From Acidimicrobiia bacterium (GTDB taxonomy: Bacteria > Actinomycetota > Acidimicrobiia > Spongiisociales > Spongiisociaceae), in contig QIDH01000057.1 of the NCBI GenBank assembly GCA_003229305.1, forward strand, positions 1 through 64,000: a DNA stretch of 64,000 nucleotides, read 5' to 3'. Under the pieces are notes generated by a model. It was given only the letters and a program-made list of their open reading frames with translations. It made no database searches and had not been told where the DNA came from. Below are positions 55,213-64,000 of the stretch, piece by piece. The translations under genes and the position numbers were made by a program. Positions within the stretch are counted from its first letter, which is position 1; every line of letters begins with the position of its first letter.

Positions 55213-55755
55213 CTATTCGTCGTGGCCGTCGCCTTCGTCAGCTGGGGCCTCGTCGTGGTCGGCGTCTTCTTCGGCCGCGTCTTCGTCGTGGTCTCCGGCT
55301 GGGGCACCGATCATGTCGCGCCAGTCCGGGCGGTCGGGGGCGTCTGGTTCGAATGCCCGCAGGTAGGTGACCACCGCTCTGATCTGCTCGGAGGTGAGTG
55401 GGCCGCCGAAGTCGAGGGCGTAGGCGCTCATTTCGCTGCCGGGGATTCCGACCGAGACGAGCAGTTGGATCTGGTCGTTGGTTGCCGAGGTCAGGAACTG
55501 TTTGGAATTGAGGGCAGGGGCATCGACGCCCTGGCCGTCGGCTCCGTGACATGAGGCACAGCTAAGCGCGAATATCTGGCTGCCCTGGCTCACCAGCGAC
55601 TCTGTGTTGGCGACGCGGGCTTCTTCGCGAGCTGTCGGCTCGATCAGCCGGTAGAGGGGGAAGGCCAGTACTAGGGCGAACATGAGGATCCCGCCCACCA
55701 TCATCAGGCGGTTGGTCGATTCCTCGAGTTCTGGATCATGGGTGTAGCCGGGCAT
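55213..55755 (-). CDS. Membrane-anchored mono-heme cytochrome c
   Basis: IFALSCASCHGADGQGVDAPAL; N-terminal TM; acidic/His-rich tail. Confidence 0.9.
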   Translation of the reverse strand: MPGYTHDPELEESTNRLMMVGGILMFALVLAFPLYRLIEPTAREEARVANTESLVSQGSQIFALSCASCHGADGQGVDAPALNSKQFLTSATNDQIQLLVSVGIPGSEMSAYALDFGGPLTSEQIRAVVTYLRAFEPDAPDRPDWRDMIGAPAGDHDEDAAEEDADHDEAPADEGDGHDE

Positions 55756-56258
55756 CAGGCCTCCTCAACGCAAGGTGGTCCTTTGGGCGGTTCGTCAATT
55801 ACTTCGCCGCCAGGAGGTGGGCCTTCGATGATGGTTGAAGTGTCGATGAGGACTATCCCGTCCTGGATCTCGATCGGAAACCGGTCGAGACCGCGTGGAG
55901 CCGGACCGGCCCGATAGTCGCCGGCCCTGTTGAACACCGAGCCGTGGCACGGGCACTCAAACTGCCCAGACGTATCACACCACGGCACTCGGCATCCGAG
56001 GTGGGTGCACTTCCAATACAACGCGGTGATCTCACCATTGATTGTCGTCAGGTAGGCCCTCGCCCCTGGGATCGTGAGAACTTCGGCGTCCGTTGGGACT
56101 GCGTCGACGGGCGCTCCTCGGATTTGCCCGCCGAAGCCGCCAGTATCGATCGGCTGCAACAGGTCCCAAGAGGTCCAGGCGCCCGCCGCACCCATCAATC
56201 CTGCCCCCCATACCCACATGTTCGAGAGGAACGCCCTTCTTGTGATGATCTCGCTCAT
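55755..56258 (-). CDS. Rieske [2Fe-2S] iron-sulfur protein
   Basis: CTHLGCRVPWCDTSGQFECPCHGSVFN; TM/Tat-like N-terminus; start near 56258. Confidence 0.93.
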   Translation of the reverse strand: MSEIITRRAFLSNMWVWGAGLMGAAGAWTSWDLLQPIDTGGFGGQIRGAPVDAVPTDAEVLTIPGARAYLTTINGEITALYWKCTHLGCRVPWCDTSGQFECPCHGSVFNRAGDYRAGPAPRGLDRFPIEIQDGIVLIDTSTIIEGPPPGGEVIDEPPKGPPCVEEA

Positions 56259-56827
56259 AGTTCTCCGTACCATTCGTTCCAGGGCCAAACCCAACCCCAG
56301 TTCGGGCCCCTAAAGGCGAAACCGACGAGGGTGAGGATGATCCAGATTCCCAAGAATGCGGTGAACGCAGTAATCGCAACCTTTCGATGTCGTGGTTTCA
56401 GATAGGCATTGCGGTCGAGGTATGGCAGGGCCGCAAGACCAAAGAGGATGCCGGTCGGAACGAGGATGCCCGCCACCAGTGGATGAAAATGGGCCAGCAG
56501 CTCCTGAAGGGCCGCAAAATACCAGGGAGCCTTTTCCGGGTTGGGGGTCAGGTTCGGATTGGCGATCTCCCTGAGCGGGGCGTCGAATAACAGCGCCAGT
56601 AGCAGCACCAGCAGCATGACGGCCAGAGCGGCGACCGCGTGGCGCACCAACAGGTGCGGCCACACCATGACGGCGTCTTCATCGATGAGGTCCTTGCTCT
56701 CGCCCGTAGACGGCTTGCCTGGGACCACGCCGAGCACCCTGCGGCCGTCGATCAGCTTGGGCTCGCTGGTGAGCGTGTACGCCTCGCCGGCCAGGGGCGA
56801 TTCTTCGTTCTCCGTCTGGTCACTCAC
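56255..56827 (-). CDS. Cytochrome b C-terminal (subunit IV-like)
   Basis: NPNLTPNPEKAPWYFAALQELLAHFHPLVAGI; GTG start at 56827. Confidence 0.9.
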   Translation of the reverse strand: MSDQTENEESPLAGEAYTLTSEPKLIDGRRVLGVVPGKPSTGESKDLIDEDAVMVWPHLLVRHAVAALAVMLLVLLLALLFDAPLREIANPNLTPNPEKAPWYFAALQELLAHFHPLVAGILVPTGILFGLAALPYLDRNAYLKPRHRKVAITAFTAFLGIWIILTLVGFAFRGPNWGWVWPWNEWYGEL

Positions 56828-57549
56828 GGTTCGCTCCTCTCCATATCGAGCATCGAATCCTTCCGCCAGCGCCACAGGTGCACCGCGAGCACGACGACGA
56901 GGACGGCCGGCAGCAGGGCGACATGGAGCACGTAGAAGCGGATCAGGGTGGAGGCGCCAACGGCCGGTCCGCCCAGCAGGATCTCCGAAACCCGGTCTCC
57001 GATGAACGGGACATATGTGGCCATCCCGGTTCCCACGGTCACCGCCCAGTAGGCCAGCTGATCCCATGGGAGCAGGTACCCGGTGAACGACAACAGCAGG
57101 GTCAACAAGAGCAACACCACCCCGATAACCCAGTTGAATTCACGGGGAGACTTGTAGGCCCCTCTGTAGAAGACCCTGGCCATGTGGAAGGAGACCGCCA
57201 AGACCATCAGGTGGGCAGACCATCGATGCACGTTGCGGATGTATTGGCCGAAGGCCACCTGGGTTTCGAGGTTGATGATGTCGCCGTAGGCATTGGCAGG
57301 CGAAGGCACATAGAAGAACATCAGGTAGACCCCTGACGCCACCAGAGATCCAAAGAGAACAGTCGAGATCGCCCCCAGGTACCAGGAGTACCGAAAGCTG
57401 ATCTCCTTGCGTCGCATCTTGACCGGGTAGATATGAAGGAAGAAGTTCGCCCAATGCCCAGCTGCCACATCGCGGGTGGTCACCCGGTCTGGCGCTCGGA
57501 AGAACGAACGTCCCATCATGCTGTGTCTGACTCGGTCCATCACCTTCAT
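56824..57549 (-). CDS. Cytochrome b6-like N-terminal subunit
   Basis: RNVHRWSAHLMVLAVSFHMARVFYRGAYKSPREFNW; SFTGYLLPWDQLAYWAVTVGT; FYVLHVALLPAVLVVVLAVHLW. Confidence 0.93.
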   Translation of the reverse strand: MKVMDRVRHSMMGRSFFRAPDRVTTRDVAAGHWANFFLHIYPVKMRRKEISFRYSWYLGAISTVLFGSLVASGVYLMFFYVPSPANAYGDIINLETQVAFGQYIRNVHRWSAHLMVLAVSFHMARVFYRGAYKSPREFNWVIGVVLLLLTLLLSFTGYLLPWDQLAYWAVTVGTGMATYVPFIGDRVSEILLGGPAVGASTLIRFYVLHVALLPAVLVVVLAVHLWRWRKDSMLDMERSEP

Positions 57550-59348
57550 GCCGGTACTCCCACTCCAGTCCAGACTCCCATGGACAGAGCGTCCACCGGG
57601 CAACGTTCGATGCAAAGGGCACATCTGATGCATTTGTTTTCATCGAGCAATAGGGCGGTCCCGCCGGTGCGATCCGGTTCGACTTGCTCAGAGGGCACGA
57701 GCGTGATGAGGTCGAACGGGCACACCTCGGCACATAGTGCGCACAGGACGCAACGCTCCGTGTCGAGCAGAATGTTGGCGAAACAGCGCAGGCATCGCTG
57801 CGCTTCGCAGCGGGCCATCTCCTCGGTGAAACCGGTCTCGACCACGGTGAGTCCGATGCGGCGTTTGGTGGGGATGGTCGGGACGTCGACCCGGCCGATC
57901 CGGTCGTAGATGTCGTCGAGACGGTGGAACTGCTCCAATTTCACGATCTTGCCTGGCTGCTCCTGTTCCGGCGCGCCACCAAAATGGGCGTTGATCGAAG
58001 CGGCCGCCTTGCGTCCATCCGCGATCGCGTCGATGAGCGTTCGTGGTCCTTTGGCCGCGTCCCCTCCCGACCAGATTCCGTCTATCGAGGTTCGGCCAGT
58101 TTCGGGGTCGACCTGGATCGTGCGGCGTGGACTTATCTCCGGGCCGGCTGATCCGAGCGAGTCGAGGTCGATTGCTTGGCCGATGGCGAGGATCACGGTG
58201 TCGGTGTCGAAGACCTCCCGATCGGATTCGTCGAACTTCGGTGCGAACCGGCGGTCCTCGTCGAACACAGACAGCACCCCGATCGTTTCGACGCCTTTCA
58301 CGCTCCCGTCTGCTGTGATGATGCGGGCCGGACCGCGCCGGTGTACAAAAGTTATGCCTTCCTTCTTGGCCTCCTCGACCTCGAAATGGTGGGCGGGCAG
58401 TTCCTCAGCCGACTCCAGAGAAATGACGGTGACGTCACGGGCTCCTGCCCTAGCCGCGCTGCGGGCAGCATCGATGGTGAGGGTCATGGTGTCCGAATCG
58501 GCCTCTTGGTCCTTCGAATCGGGCTCGGTCGGCCGTGTTCCAACCCCCGTCCTGGCGTATTCGGCGGCCCGCAAAGCGGTTCGGGCCGCGTCCATCGCCA
58601 CATCTCCGCCCCCGATTACGACGACGCGTTCACCGATGTTCACGTCGAACCCACGGTTCATGTTGATCAGGAACTCGATTGCCTTGAACACACCATCGGC
58701 GTCGTGCCCCTCGATGTCGAGGCCGCGACCAAGAGTGGCACCGATGCCCAGGAACACGGCGTCGTGGCGTTCGCGCAGGTCATCCAGAGTCACCTCGGAA
58801 CCGAGTCGGGTGTCGTAGTGCACCTCGATTCCCAGGTCGAGGATGGAATTGATCTCCTTGCGGATCAGATCCCGGTCGAGCCGATACTCTGGGATGCCAA
58901 GCCACATCGCCCCGCCCAGCTTGTCCGTGGCCTCGTAGACCGTCACCTGGTACCCGCAGCGGCGAAGGTCATGAGCGGCGGACATGCCGGCCGGCCCGCC
59001 TCCTACTATGCCAACACTTTGCGGCTTGTCCTCAGCAGGCGGGGCCGCCACCTCCAGCCACTTCTTGCCGTTTTCCGACTCGGGTCCGTACTTTTCGGTG
59101 ACGAATCGTTTGAGGGCTCGGATAGCGATCGGTTGATCGATCTGACCTCGGCGGCAGGCATCTTCGCACGGGGCCGCGCAAACCCGTCCGCAGACCGAGG
59201 CGAATGGGTTGGGCAGGCGAGCACTCAGATAGGCGGTCTCGTCGTCGCCGTCTGCGATGGCGGCGACGTACATGCCGGCATTGGTGTGCACCGGGCAGGC
59301 CGCCAGGCATGGGATGTTCTCATCGAAGAACGAGAGCCCCTCGATCAT
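57546..59348 (-). CDS. GltD-like FAD/NAD(P) oxidoreductase fused to a 2[4Fe-4S] ferredoxin domain
   Basis: CLAACPVHTNAGMYVAAIADGD; SVGIVGGGPAGMSAAHDLRRCGYQVTVYEA; VVVIGGGDVAMDAARTALR; CVLCALCAEVCP and CIRCALCIERCP. Confidence 0.94.
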   Translation of the reverse strand: MIEGLSFFDENIPCLAACPVHTNAGMYVAAIADGDDETAYLSARLPNPFASVCGRVCAAPCEDACRRGQIDQPIAIRALKRFVTEKYGPESENGKKWLEVAAPPAEDKPQSVGIVGGGPAGMSAAHDLRRCGYQVTVYEATDKLGGAMWLGIPEYRLDRDLIRKEINSILDLGIEVHYDTRLGSEVTLDDLRERHDAVFLGIGATLGRGLDIEGHDADGVFKAIEFLINMNRGFDVNIGERVVVIGGGDVAMDAARTALRAAEYARTGVGTRPTEPDSKDQEADSDTMTLTIDAARSAARAGARDVTVISLESAEELPAHHFEVEEAKKEGITFVHRRGPARIITADGSVKGVETIGVLSVFDEDRRFAPKFDESDREVFDTDTVILAIGQAIDLDSLGSAGPEISPRRTIQVDPETGRTSIDGIWSGGDAAKGPRTLIDAIADGRKAAASINAHFGGAPEQEQPGKIVKLEQFHRLDDIYDRIGRVDVPTIPTKRRIGLTVVETGFTEEMARCEAQRCLRCFANILLDTERCVLCALCAEVCPFDLITLVPSEQVEPDRTGGTALLLDENKCIRCALCIERCPVDALSMGVWTGVGVPA

Positions 59349-59632
59349 CAGATGCGCCGATTCCGCTCAGCCCACCAGAGGGCGTAGATGCCAAGCGCCA
59401 TGGGTATCAGCCACGCACCAGAACCGATGAGGTCCCTGGCGAAACGTGGGAGCCGAGCGACGAACCCGGCCTGCACGATCCTGGAAGGAAGCCAAACGGT
59501 GGCGACCACGAAGTAGATGACGATCACCGCGGTTTTCAGCCAAGCCTTCGTCCAAGAAAGCTGAACCCGGTCGATCTCGCGAAACAAGCCACGGGAGGGC
59601 TGATCGGCGCCTTGTTTGGGACCTGGCTGCAT
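59348..59632 (-). CDS. Small membrane protein at the head of the bc-complex cluster
   Basis: 94 aa, two hydrophobic segments, stop/start abuts the GltD-like gene. Confidence 0.65.
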   Translation of the reverse strand: MQPGPKQGADQPSRGLFREIDRVQLSWTKAWLKTAVIVIYFVVATVWLPSRIVQAGFVARLPRFARDLIGSGAWLIPMALGIYALWWAERNRRI

Positions 59633-59771
59633 CGCGTGTTCCTCTCTCGAGTGACCCGAAGATGACCTATGTGCATCTTGGTCGATGATCGGTCGAGAGG
59701 CGAACTGAGGGCAGGGTCGACACTGAAGGCGTCCGGGTGAACGTCTGCAATCGTTGGAAATGTGGAGCTGT

Positions 59772-60281
59772 CTATCCGTTCACGCTGGCTGTAACCAATA
59801 CCTGATCGTCGGCCTTTGCGACCAACACGTTGAAACCCAGGTCCGCATTGAAGAAGCTAGCGTTCGCAGAAGCTCCTGTTGCGGTGAACGTTCCGGTTTC
59901 GCCATCGGTGCCATCCAGCCAGTCCTGGTAAAACTCAACCAGGCCGTCGTACCTATCGATCGGGTAGGTCAAAGTGACCAGCTGAAGAGAAGCCTGAGAG
60001 GCAGATGACAGAATTTCGCCTCCGTCCGGAATAGGAATTGGAAAGCCGTCGGGGATTTCGCCGCCGCCGAAGGTGAGAGAACCTCCGCCTTCGTCGTCGG
60101 TGAATTCGACGGTGGCTTCGCCGGTGTCAGGGTCGATGTCGAAATTTTCGATCCCGGGATTGTTCTCGGCTACCTGCTCTGCGATGGTTTCTGCTGCGCT
60201 GCCACAGGCAGCGGCGATGAGTGCCAACGCGGCTATCAGAACGAATCTTCGCACGACAGGATCTCCCTTGTGTCGGCCCAT
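59772..60281 (-). CDS. Lipoprotein of unknown function
   Basis: RRFVLIAALALIAAACGSAAE lipobox; 169 aa. Confidence 0.8.
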   Translation of the reverse strand: MGRHKGDPVVRRFVLIAALALIAAACGSAAETIAEQVAENNPGIENFDIDPDTGEATVEFTDDEGGGSLTFGGGEIPDGFPIPIPDGGEILSSASQASLQLVTLTYPIDRYDGLVEFYQDWLDGTDGETGTFTATGASANASFFNADLGFNVLVAKADDQVLVTASVNG

Positions 60282-60390
60282 TGGTCGGAATCATAGTTTG
60301 TGCGGTGCCCCTGTCGCGGGTTGGATTGGACACTGCATAAAACGGATCAGGGTTTCTAACATCGTTTTGGTCTTGGATGAGAGGCGGTAG

Positions 60391-61335
60391 GTGGCGCTGT
60401 TTACATTGCGGAGGTTGGCGATCTTCGTCGTCAGTTTGTGGGCGGCTTCGGTGATCGTCTTCGCTCTCCTCTCGGTGCTTCCAGGCGATCCGGCCGCGGT
60501 CATCCTCGGCACCCAGGCGACGCCAGAGTCGCTGGCGAGTCTGCGGTCGGAGCTTGGCCTTGACCGACCGGTGGTTGTGCAATACCTCGACTGGTCGGGA
60601 GATCTACTGCGCGGCGACTTCGGGACTTCATATATCAACCGCCTCTCGATAGGCAGGCAGATCGTGGATCGCCTCACGGTCACCGTTCCACTGGCCCTGA
60701 TGGGAATCGCTCTGGCGGTTCTGGTGGCCGTCCCCGCCGGTGTACTGGCCGCAGCTCGCCATCGCAAGGCCACCGACACCGTTGTCTCGACTCTCAGCCA
60801 GCTCGGCCTCGCAGTCCCGGCGTTCTGGGCCGGCCTGGTCTTCGTGACCTTCCTGGCGGTGCGCTGGCGGATATTTCCGGCAGGCGGATTCCCCGGCTGG
60901 TCTGACGATTTTCTGGGATCGCTCAAAGCTCTGGTACTCCCGTCCGTGTCCCTGGCGCTCGTTCAGGGTGCGATCCTGGCCCGCTACGTTCGGTCTGCGG
61001 TCCTCGAAGTGATGAACGAAGACTTCATCCGCACCGCCAGGGCCAAAGGCCTGACCCGCACCGGTGCTCTTTGGCGACATGGTCTTCGCAATGCGGCGAT
61101 CCCGGTTGTGACAATTCTCGGTCTCCAGCTTGCTGCCCTGCTGGCGGGGACGGTCGTGATCGAGAGCGTCTTTGTTCTGCCAGGCCTCGGCAATCTCCTG
61201 TTGCAGGCGATCAGTCGCCGTGACCTCTTGCTGGTTCAAGGGGCGGCTTTCGTGATCGCCGCGATCATCCTGTTGGTCAACCTGATCGTCGACCTCAGCT
61301 ACCCGCTGATCGACCCAAGAGTGCGCCGCAGATGA
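60391..61335 (+). CDS. Dipeptide/oligopeptide-type ABC permease (DppB-like)
   Basis: LRRLAIFVVSLWAASVIVFALLSVLPGDPA; ARAKGLTRTGALWRHGLRNAAIPVVTILG. Confidence 0.95.
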   Translation: MALFTLRRLAIFVVSLWAASVIVFALLSVLPGDPAAVILGTQATPESLASLRSELGLDRPVVVQYLDWSGDLLRGDFGTSYINRLSIGRQIVDRLTVTVPLALMGIALAVLVAVPAGVLAAARHRKATDTVVSTLSQLGLAVPAFWAGLVFVTFLAVRWRIFPAGGFPGWSDDFLGSLKALVLPSVSLALVQGAILARYVRSAVLEVMNEDFIRTARAKGLTRTGALWRHGLRNAAIPVVTILGLQLAALLAGTVVIESVFVLPGLGNLLLQAISRRDLLLVQGAAFVIAAIILLVNLIVDLSYPLIDPRVRRR

Positions 61336-62201
61336 GCGATGTTGGCCAGGATATGAGGCGCTCGTCAAGAGGTCGTCTGAGGTGGCGGCGAGTTAACCTC
61401 GTTGTGGGTTTGGTTCTGGTGGGAGTTGTTGTGGTGACCGCATTCGTGTCGTTCTTCTGGACCCCATTCGACCCCGAACAGGTCACGGTGGCCGATCGAT
61501 TCTACGGAGTCGGCGAGGCTGGTCACTGGCTGGGTACCGACCAGCTGGGTCGCGATATCGTGAGCAAGCTGATGGTCGGCTCCCGAAACACCCTGTTTGT
61601 GGGAGTGCTGGCAGTAGGAATCGCCATCGTCGTGGGAATCCCGCTCGGCGGCCTGGCCGCGACGCGGCGAGGATGGGTCGAAGAGCTGGTGATGCGCTTG
61701 TCCGACCTGATGTTCGCCTTTCCTGCTGTGCTGTTGGCGATCCTCTTGGTCGGGGCGCTCGGACCGTCAACCAGGTCGGCGATGATCGCCATTGGATTCG
61801 CCTACGTCCCCATCGTCGCAAGGGTCACCAGGGGAGCGGCCCTGCCGGTTTTGGAAAGGGACTTCGTACTCGCGGCCAGAAGCTACGGGCGAGGCCGGGC
61901 GTTCATCTTCGTTCGCCATGTCCTACCCAACATCGCATCGGTGTTGATCGTGCAGGCGACGGTTCTGTTTGCACTCGCCATCCTCGCCGAAGCGGCGCTG
62001 TCGTTCCTCGGAATCGGCACCCAACCCCCTACTCCATCGTGGGGGAGGAGCCTCAACGATGCCCAGACCTTCATATCGGTGGCGCCGACGCTGGCGTTGT
62101 GGCCTGGTCTGGCGATCGCCCTTTCTGTCCTCGGATTCAACCTTCTGGGCGACGGTCTGCGTGACGCCCTCGACCCGCGGCTCGAAGTCGGGCGGACCTG
62201 A
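61332..62201 (+). CDS. Dipeptide/oligopeptide-type ABC permease (DppC-like)
   Basis: HWLGTDQLGRDIVSKLMVGSRNTLFVG; EAALSFLGIGTQPPTPSWGRSLNDA. Confidence 0.95.
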   Translation: MSDVGQDMRRSSRGRLRWRRVNLVVGLVLVGVVVVTAFVSFFWTPFDPEQVTVADRFYGVGEAGHWLGTDQLGRDIVSKLMVGSRNTLFVGVLAVGIAIVVGIPLGGLAATRRGWVEELVMRLSDLMFAFPAVLLAILLVGALGPSTRSAMIAIGFAYVPIVARVTRGAALPVLERDFVLAARSYGRGRAFIFVRHVLPNIASVLIVQATVLFALAILAEAALSFLGIGTQPPTPSWGRSLNDAQTFISVAPTLALWPGLAIALSVLGFNLLGDGLRDALDPRLEVGRT

Positions 62202-63823
62202 TGGGGCCAGTCCTGAGAGTCGACGGCCTCACGGTTGAGGCCGGCCCATCGACCCTGGTCGACGCAATCGGTTTCAGTATCGAGCCTGGGGATCGACTCG
62301 GCCTGATCGGCGAATCGGGTTCGGGCAAAACCATGACCGCTCTGGCCGTGATGGGGCTCCTGCCTGAGGGTGTGCACGCCTCCGGCCAGGTCACGTTTGG
62401 CGGGTCAGATCTCCTCAGGCTTTCCGAAACAGAATTGTGCACCGTGCGAGGCAACGGAATTTCGATGGTCTTCCAGGAGCCGATGACCGCGCTGAACCCG
62501 CTGATGAGGGTCGGGCACCAGATCGCCGAGGCGCTATCGATCCACCAGGGCACGCCGAAGGTCGAAGCCAGGCGCCTGGCCGTGGAGGCACTGGCCAGGG
62601 TGGGCATCCCAGATGTCGCGGCCAAGGCTAGGGCATACCCTCACGAGCTATCCGGCGGCCAGAGACAGAGGGTGATGATCGCGATGGCGATCGCCTGCGG
62701 GCCGGATTTGATCATCGCAGATGAGCCGACCACTGCGCTCGACGTCACCGTCCAAGCCCAGGTGCTCGGACTACTCGACGACCTGATCAGCACCGGCGAA
62801 ACCGCCCTGTTGCTGATCACTCACGACCTGCCGGTGGTTGCCGGCATGTGTCAGCGTGTCCTGGTCATGCACGAAGGAGTGATCGTCGAGGAGGGGGAGA
62901 CGGCCGACGTGTTTGCCGACCCTACGGAGGCCTACACAGCCGAGCTTGTGGCCTCTGTGCCGGAATTGAGTCGGACCGCAGCGATCCCTCCGACTTCTTC
63001 GGTGGCCCTGCTGACAGGGGAGGAAGCCCTGATCAGGGTGGAAGGGGTGACCCGCACATTCGGGCTTCCTCGCGCGTCGCTGGCCGAGCGGGCCCGCAGG
63101 CTGACCGCGGTCGACGATGTCGGGTTCAGCGTTCTGACCGGGGAAACGTTCGGCATCGTCGGTGAGTCAGGTTCCGGCAAGACGACGCTGGCCCGGATGC
63201 TGGTTGGGCTCGACCACCCGGATCGAGGAATCATCGAGGTGGCAGGCATGGCGGTGGCCGGTGCGAAGGATCGCGAGCTCGGTGAGCTGCGACGGATGGC
63301 CCAGATGATCTTTCAGGATCCGATGGGTTCGCTCGATCCCCGGATGAAAGTGGGTGATGTCATCGCAGAGCCGTTGCGGGCACTACGGATCGATGGCGAT
63401 CATCAGGCCAGGGTGGCGGACCTCTTGGAAGCGGTGGCCCTCCCGGTCGACTCGGCCGGCCGCTACGCACATGAGTTTTCCGGCGGTCAGCGTCAGCGCA
63501 TCGCCATCGCCAGGGCTCTCGCCCCCCGGCCCCGCCTGCTGATTGCCGACGAGCCGGTCAGCGCCCTCGACATGACGGTGCAGACGATCACTCTCCAGAT
63601 CCTGGCCGACTTGAAGGAGCGATTCGATCTGACCATGGTGTTCATCTCGCACGACCTGTCCGTGGTCTATGAGATATGTGATCGGGTCGCAGTGATGAAG
63701 GACGGCAAGATCGTTGAGCTCGGGCCGGCCACGGAGCTGTATGCGAACCCATCCCATCCGTATACCGCAGGTTTGATCAACGCCATCCCCCGCCTCGACG
63801 GCACTCTTCCGAGGGCAGGGTGA
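62201..63823 (+). CDS. Fused dual-ATPase peptide-type ABC ATP-binding protein (DppDF-like)
   Basis: Two Walker A ([32 protein letters not shown]) and two signatures ([32 protein letters not shown]). Confidence 0.95.
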   Translation: MGPVLRVDGLTVEAGPSTLVDAIGFSIEPGDRLGLIGESGSGKTMTALAVMGLLPEGVHASGQVTFGGSDLLRLSETELCTVRGNGISMVFQEPMTALNPLMRVGHQIAEALSIHQGTPKVEARRLAVEALARVGIPDVAAKARAYPHELSGGQRQRVMIAMAIACGPDLIIADEPTTALDVTVQAQVLGLLDDLISTGETALLLITHDLPVVAGMCQRVLVMHEGVIVEEGETADVFADPTEAYTAELVASVPELSRTAAIPPTSSVALLTGEEALIRVEGVTRTFGLPRASLAERARRLTAVDDVGFSVLTGETFGIVGESGSGKTTLARMLVGLDHPDRGIIEVAGMAVAGAKDRELGELRRMAQMIFQDPMGSLDPRMKVGDVIAEPLRALRIDGDHQARVADLLEAVALPVDSAGRYAHEFSGGQRQRIAIARALAPRPRLLIADEPVSALDMTVQTITLQILADLKERFDLTMVFISHDLSVVYEICDRVAVMKDGKIVELGPATELYANPSHPYTAGLINAIPRLDGTLPRAG

Positions 63824-63888
63824 TTTCGCCTTCAAGGAATGTGATTGGTGCGTATGATCGGCGCCCGGTGTCCAGTGATGAGGTGCGT

Positions 63889-64000
63889 ATGAAGCTGCGT
63901 CGATTGATTGCCCTGATTTCTGTCATGGCGTTGTTGGCTGCCGCCTGCGGCGGCGGAACCGCCGCTTCTTCCCAAAAAGAGGTCATCATCGGGCTCCAGC
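63889..64000 (+). CDS. ABC transporter substrate-binding lipoprotein, 5' end only (runs off window)
   Basis: MKLRRLIALISVMALLAAACGGGTAASSQKEVIIGLQ; lipobox LAAAC. Confidence 0.75.
   Translation, partial: MKLRRLIALISVMALLAAACGGGTAASSQKEVIIGLQ

Noticed and set aside
58176-59387. 403-aa plus ORF opposite the GltD-like gene
   Set aside because: Long because of GC-rich third-position bias; the opposite strand has full FAD and ferredoxin motifs.
1-64000. tRNA/rRNA genes
   Set aside because: No convincing GTTCRANYC T-arm with acceptor complement or rRNA-like segment seen by eye; tRNAscan/Infernal would be decisive.

Overview
The window is ordinary high-GC bacterial chromosome, most likely actinobacterial. 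That is inferred from an AdnA/AdnB-like helicase-nuclease pair, a DUF222/HNH gene, MenA, VanW and many acyl-CoA dehydrogenase/TetR genes; no marker gene was checked. I found about 55 supportable CDSs and no rRNA, tRNA, CRISPR or intact transposase.

Main content, left to right:
- XRE antitoxin-like gene with its own operator/promoter.
- MDR oxidoreductase / TetR / DrrAB-type ABC / MMPL export locus sharing a repeated palindromic operator.
- GH13 enzyme and an orphan histidine kinase.
- SDR-MaoC-ACAD operon.
- Degraded phosphofructokinase gene.
- MalQ, ATP-grasp and NfuA-like genes.
- Solitary PhnD-like protein, then Na/Pi symporter and PhoU.
- Malic enzyme and PolX.
- E1 alpha/beta dehydrogenase and a PlsB-like acyltransferase.
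- Dtd.
- AdnBA-like helicase-nucleases.
- Homocysteine S-methyltransferase behind a convincing SAM-II/SAM-V-type riboswitch.
- VanW and a VapBC-type pair.
- DUF222-HNH gene beside a short GC-rich repeat and an ECF-sigma pseudogene.
- TetR-ACAD operon.
- MenA/ArfB.
- ECF sigma with a coupled membrane protein.
- Split cytochrome b / Rieske / cytochrome c cluster co-oriented with a GltD-ferredoxin flavoprotein.
- Dipeptide-type ABC operon running off the right edge.

The best leads are the riboswitch, the bc-complex/GltD cluster, the TetR regulon, the phosphate locus with its 11-bp hairpin, and the degraded pfk.
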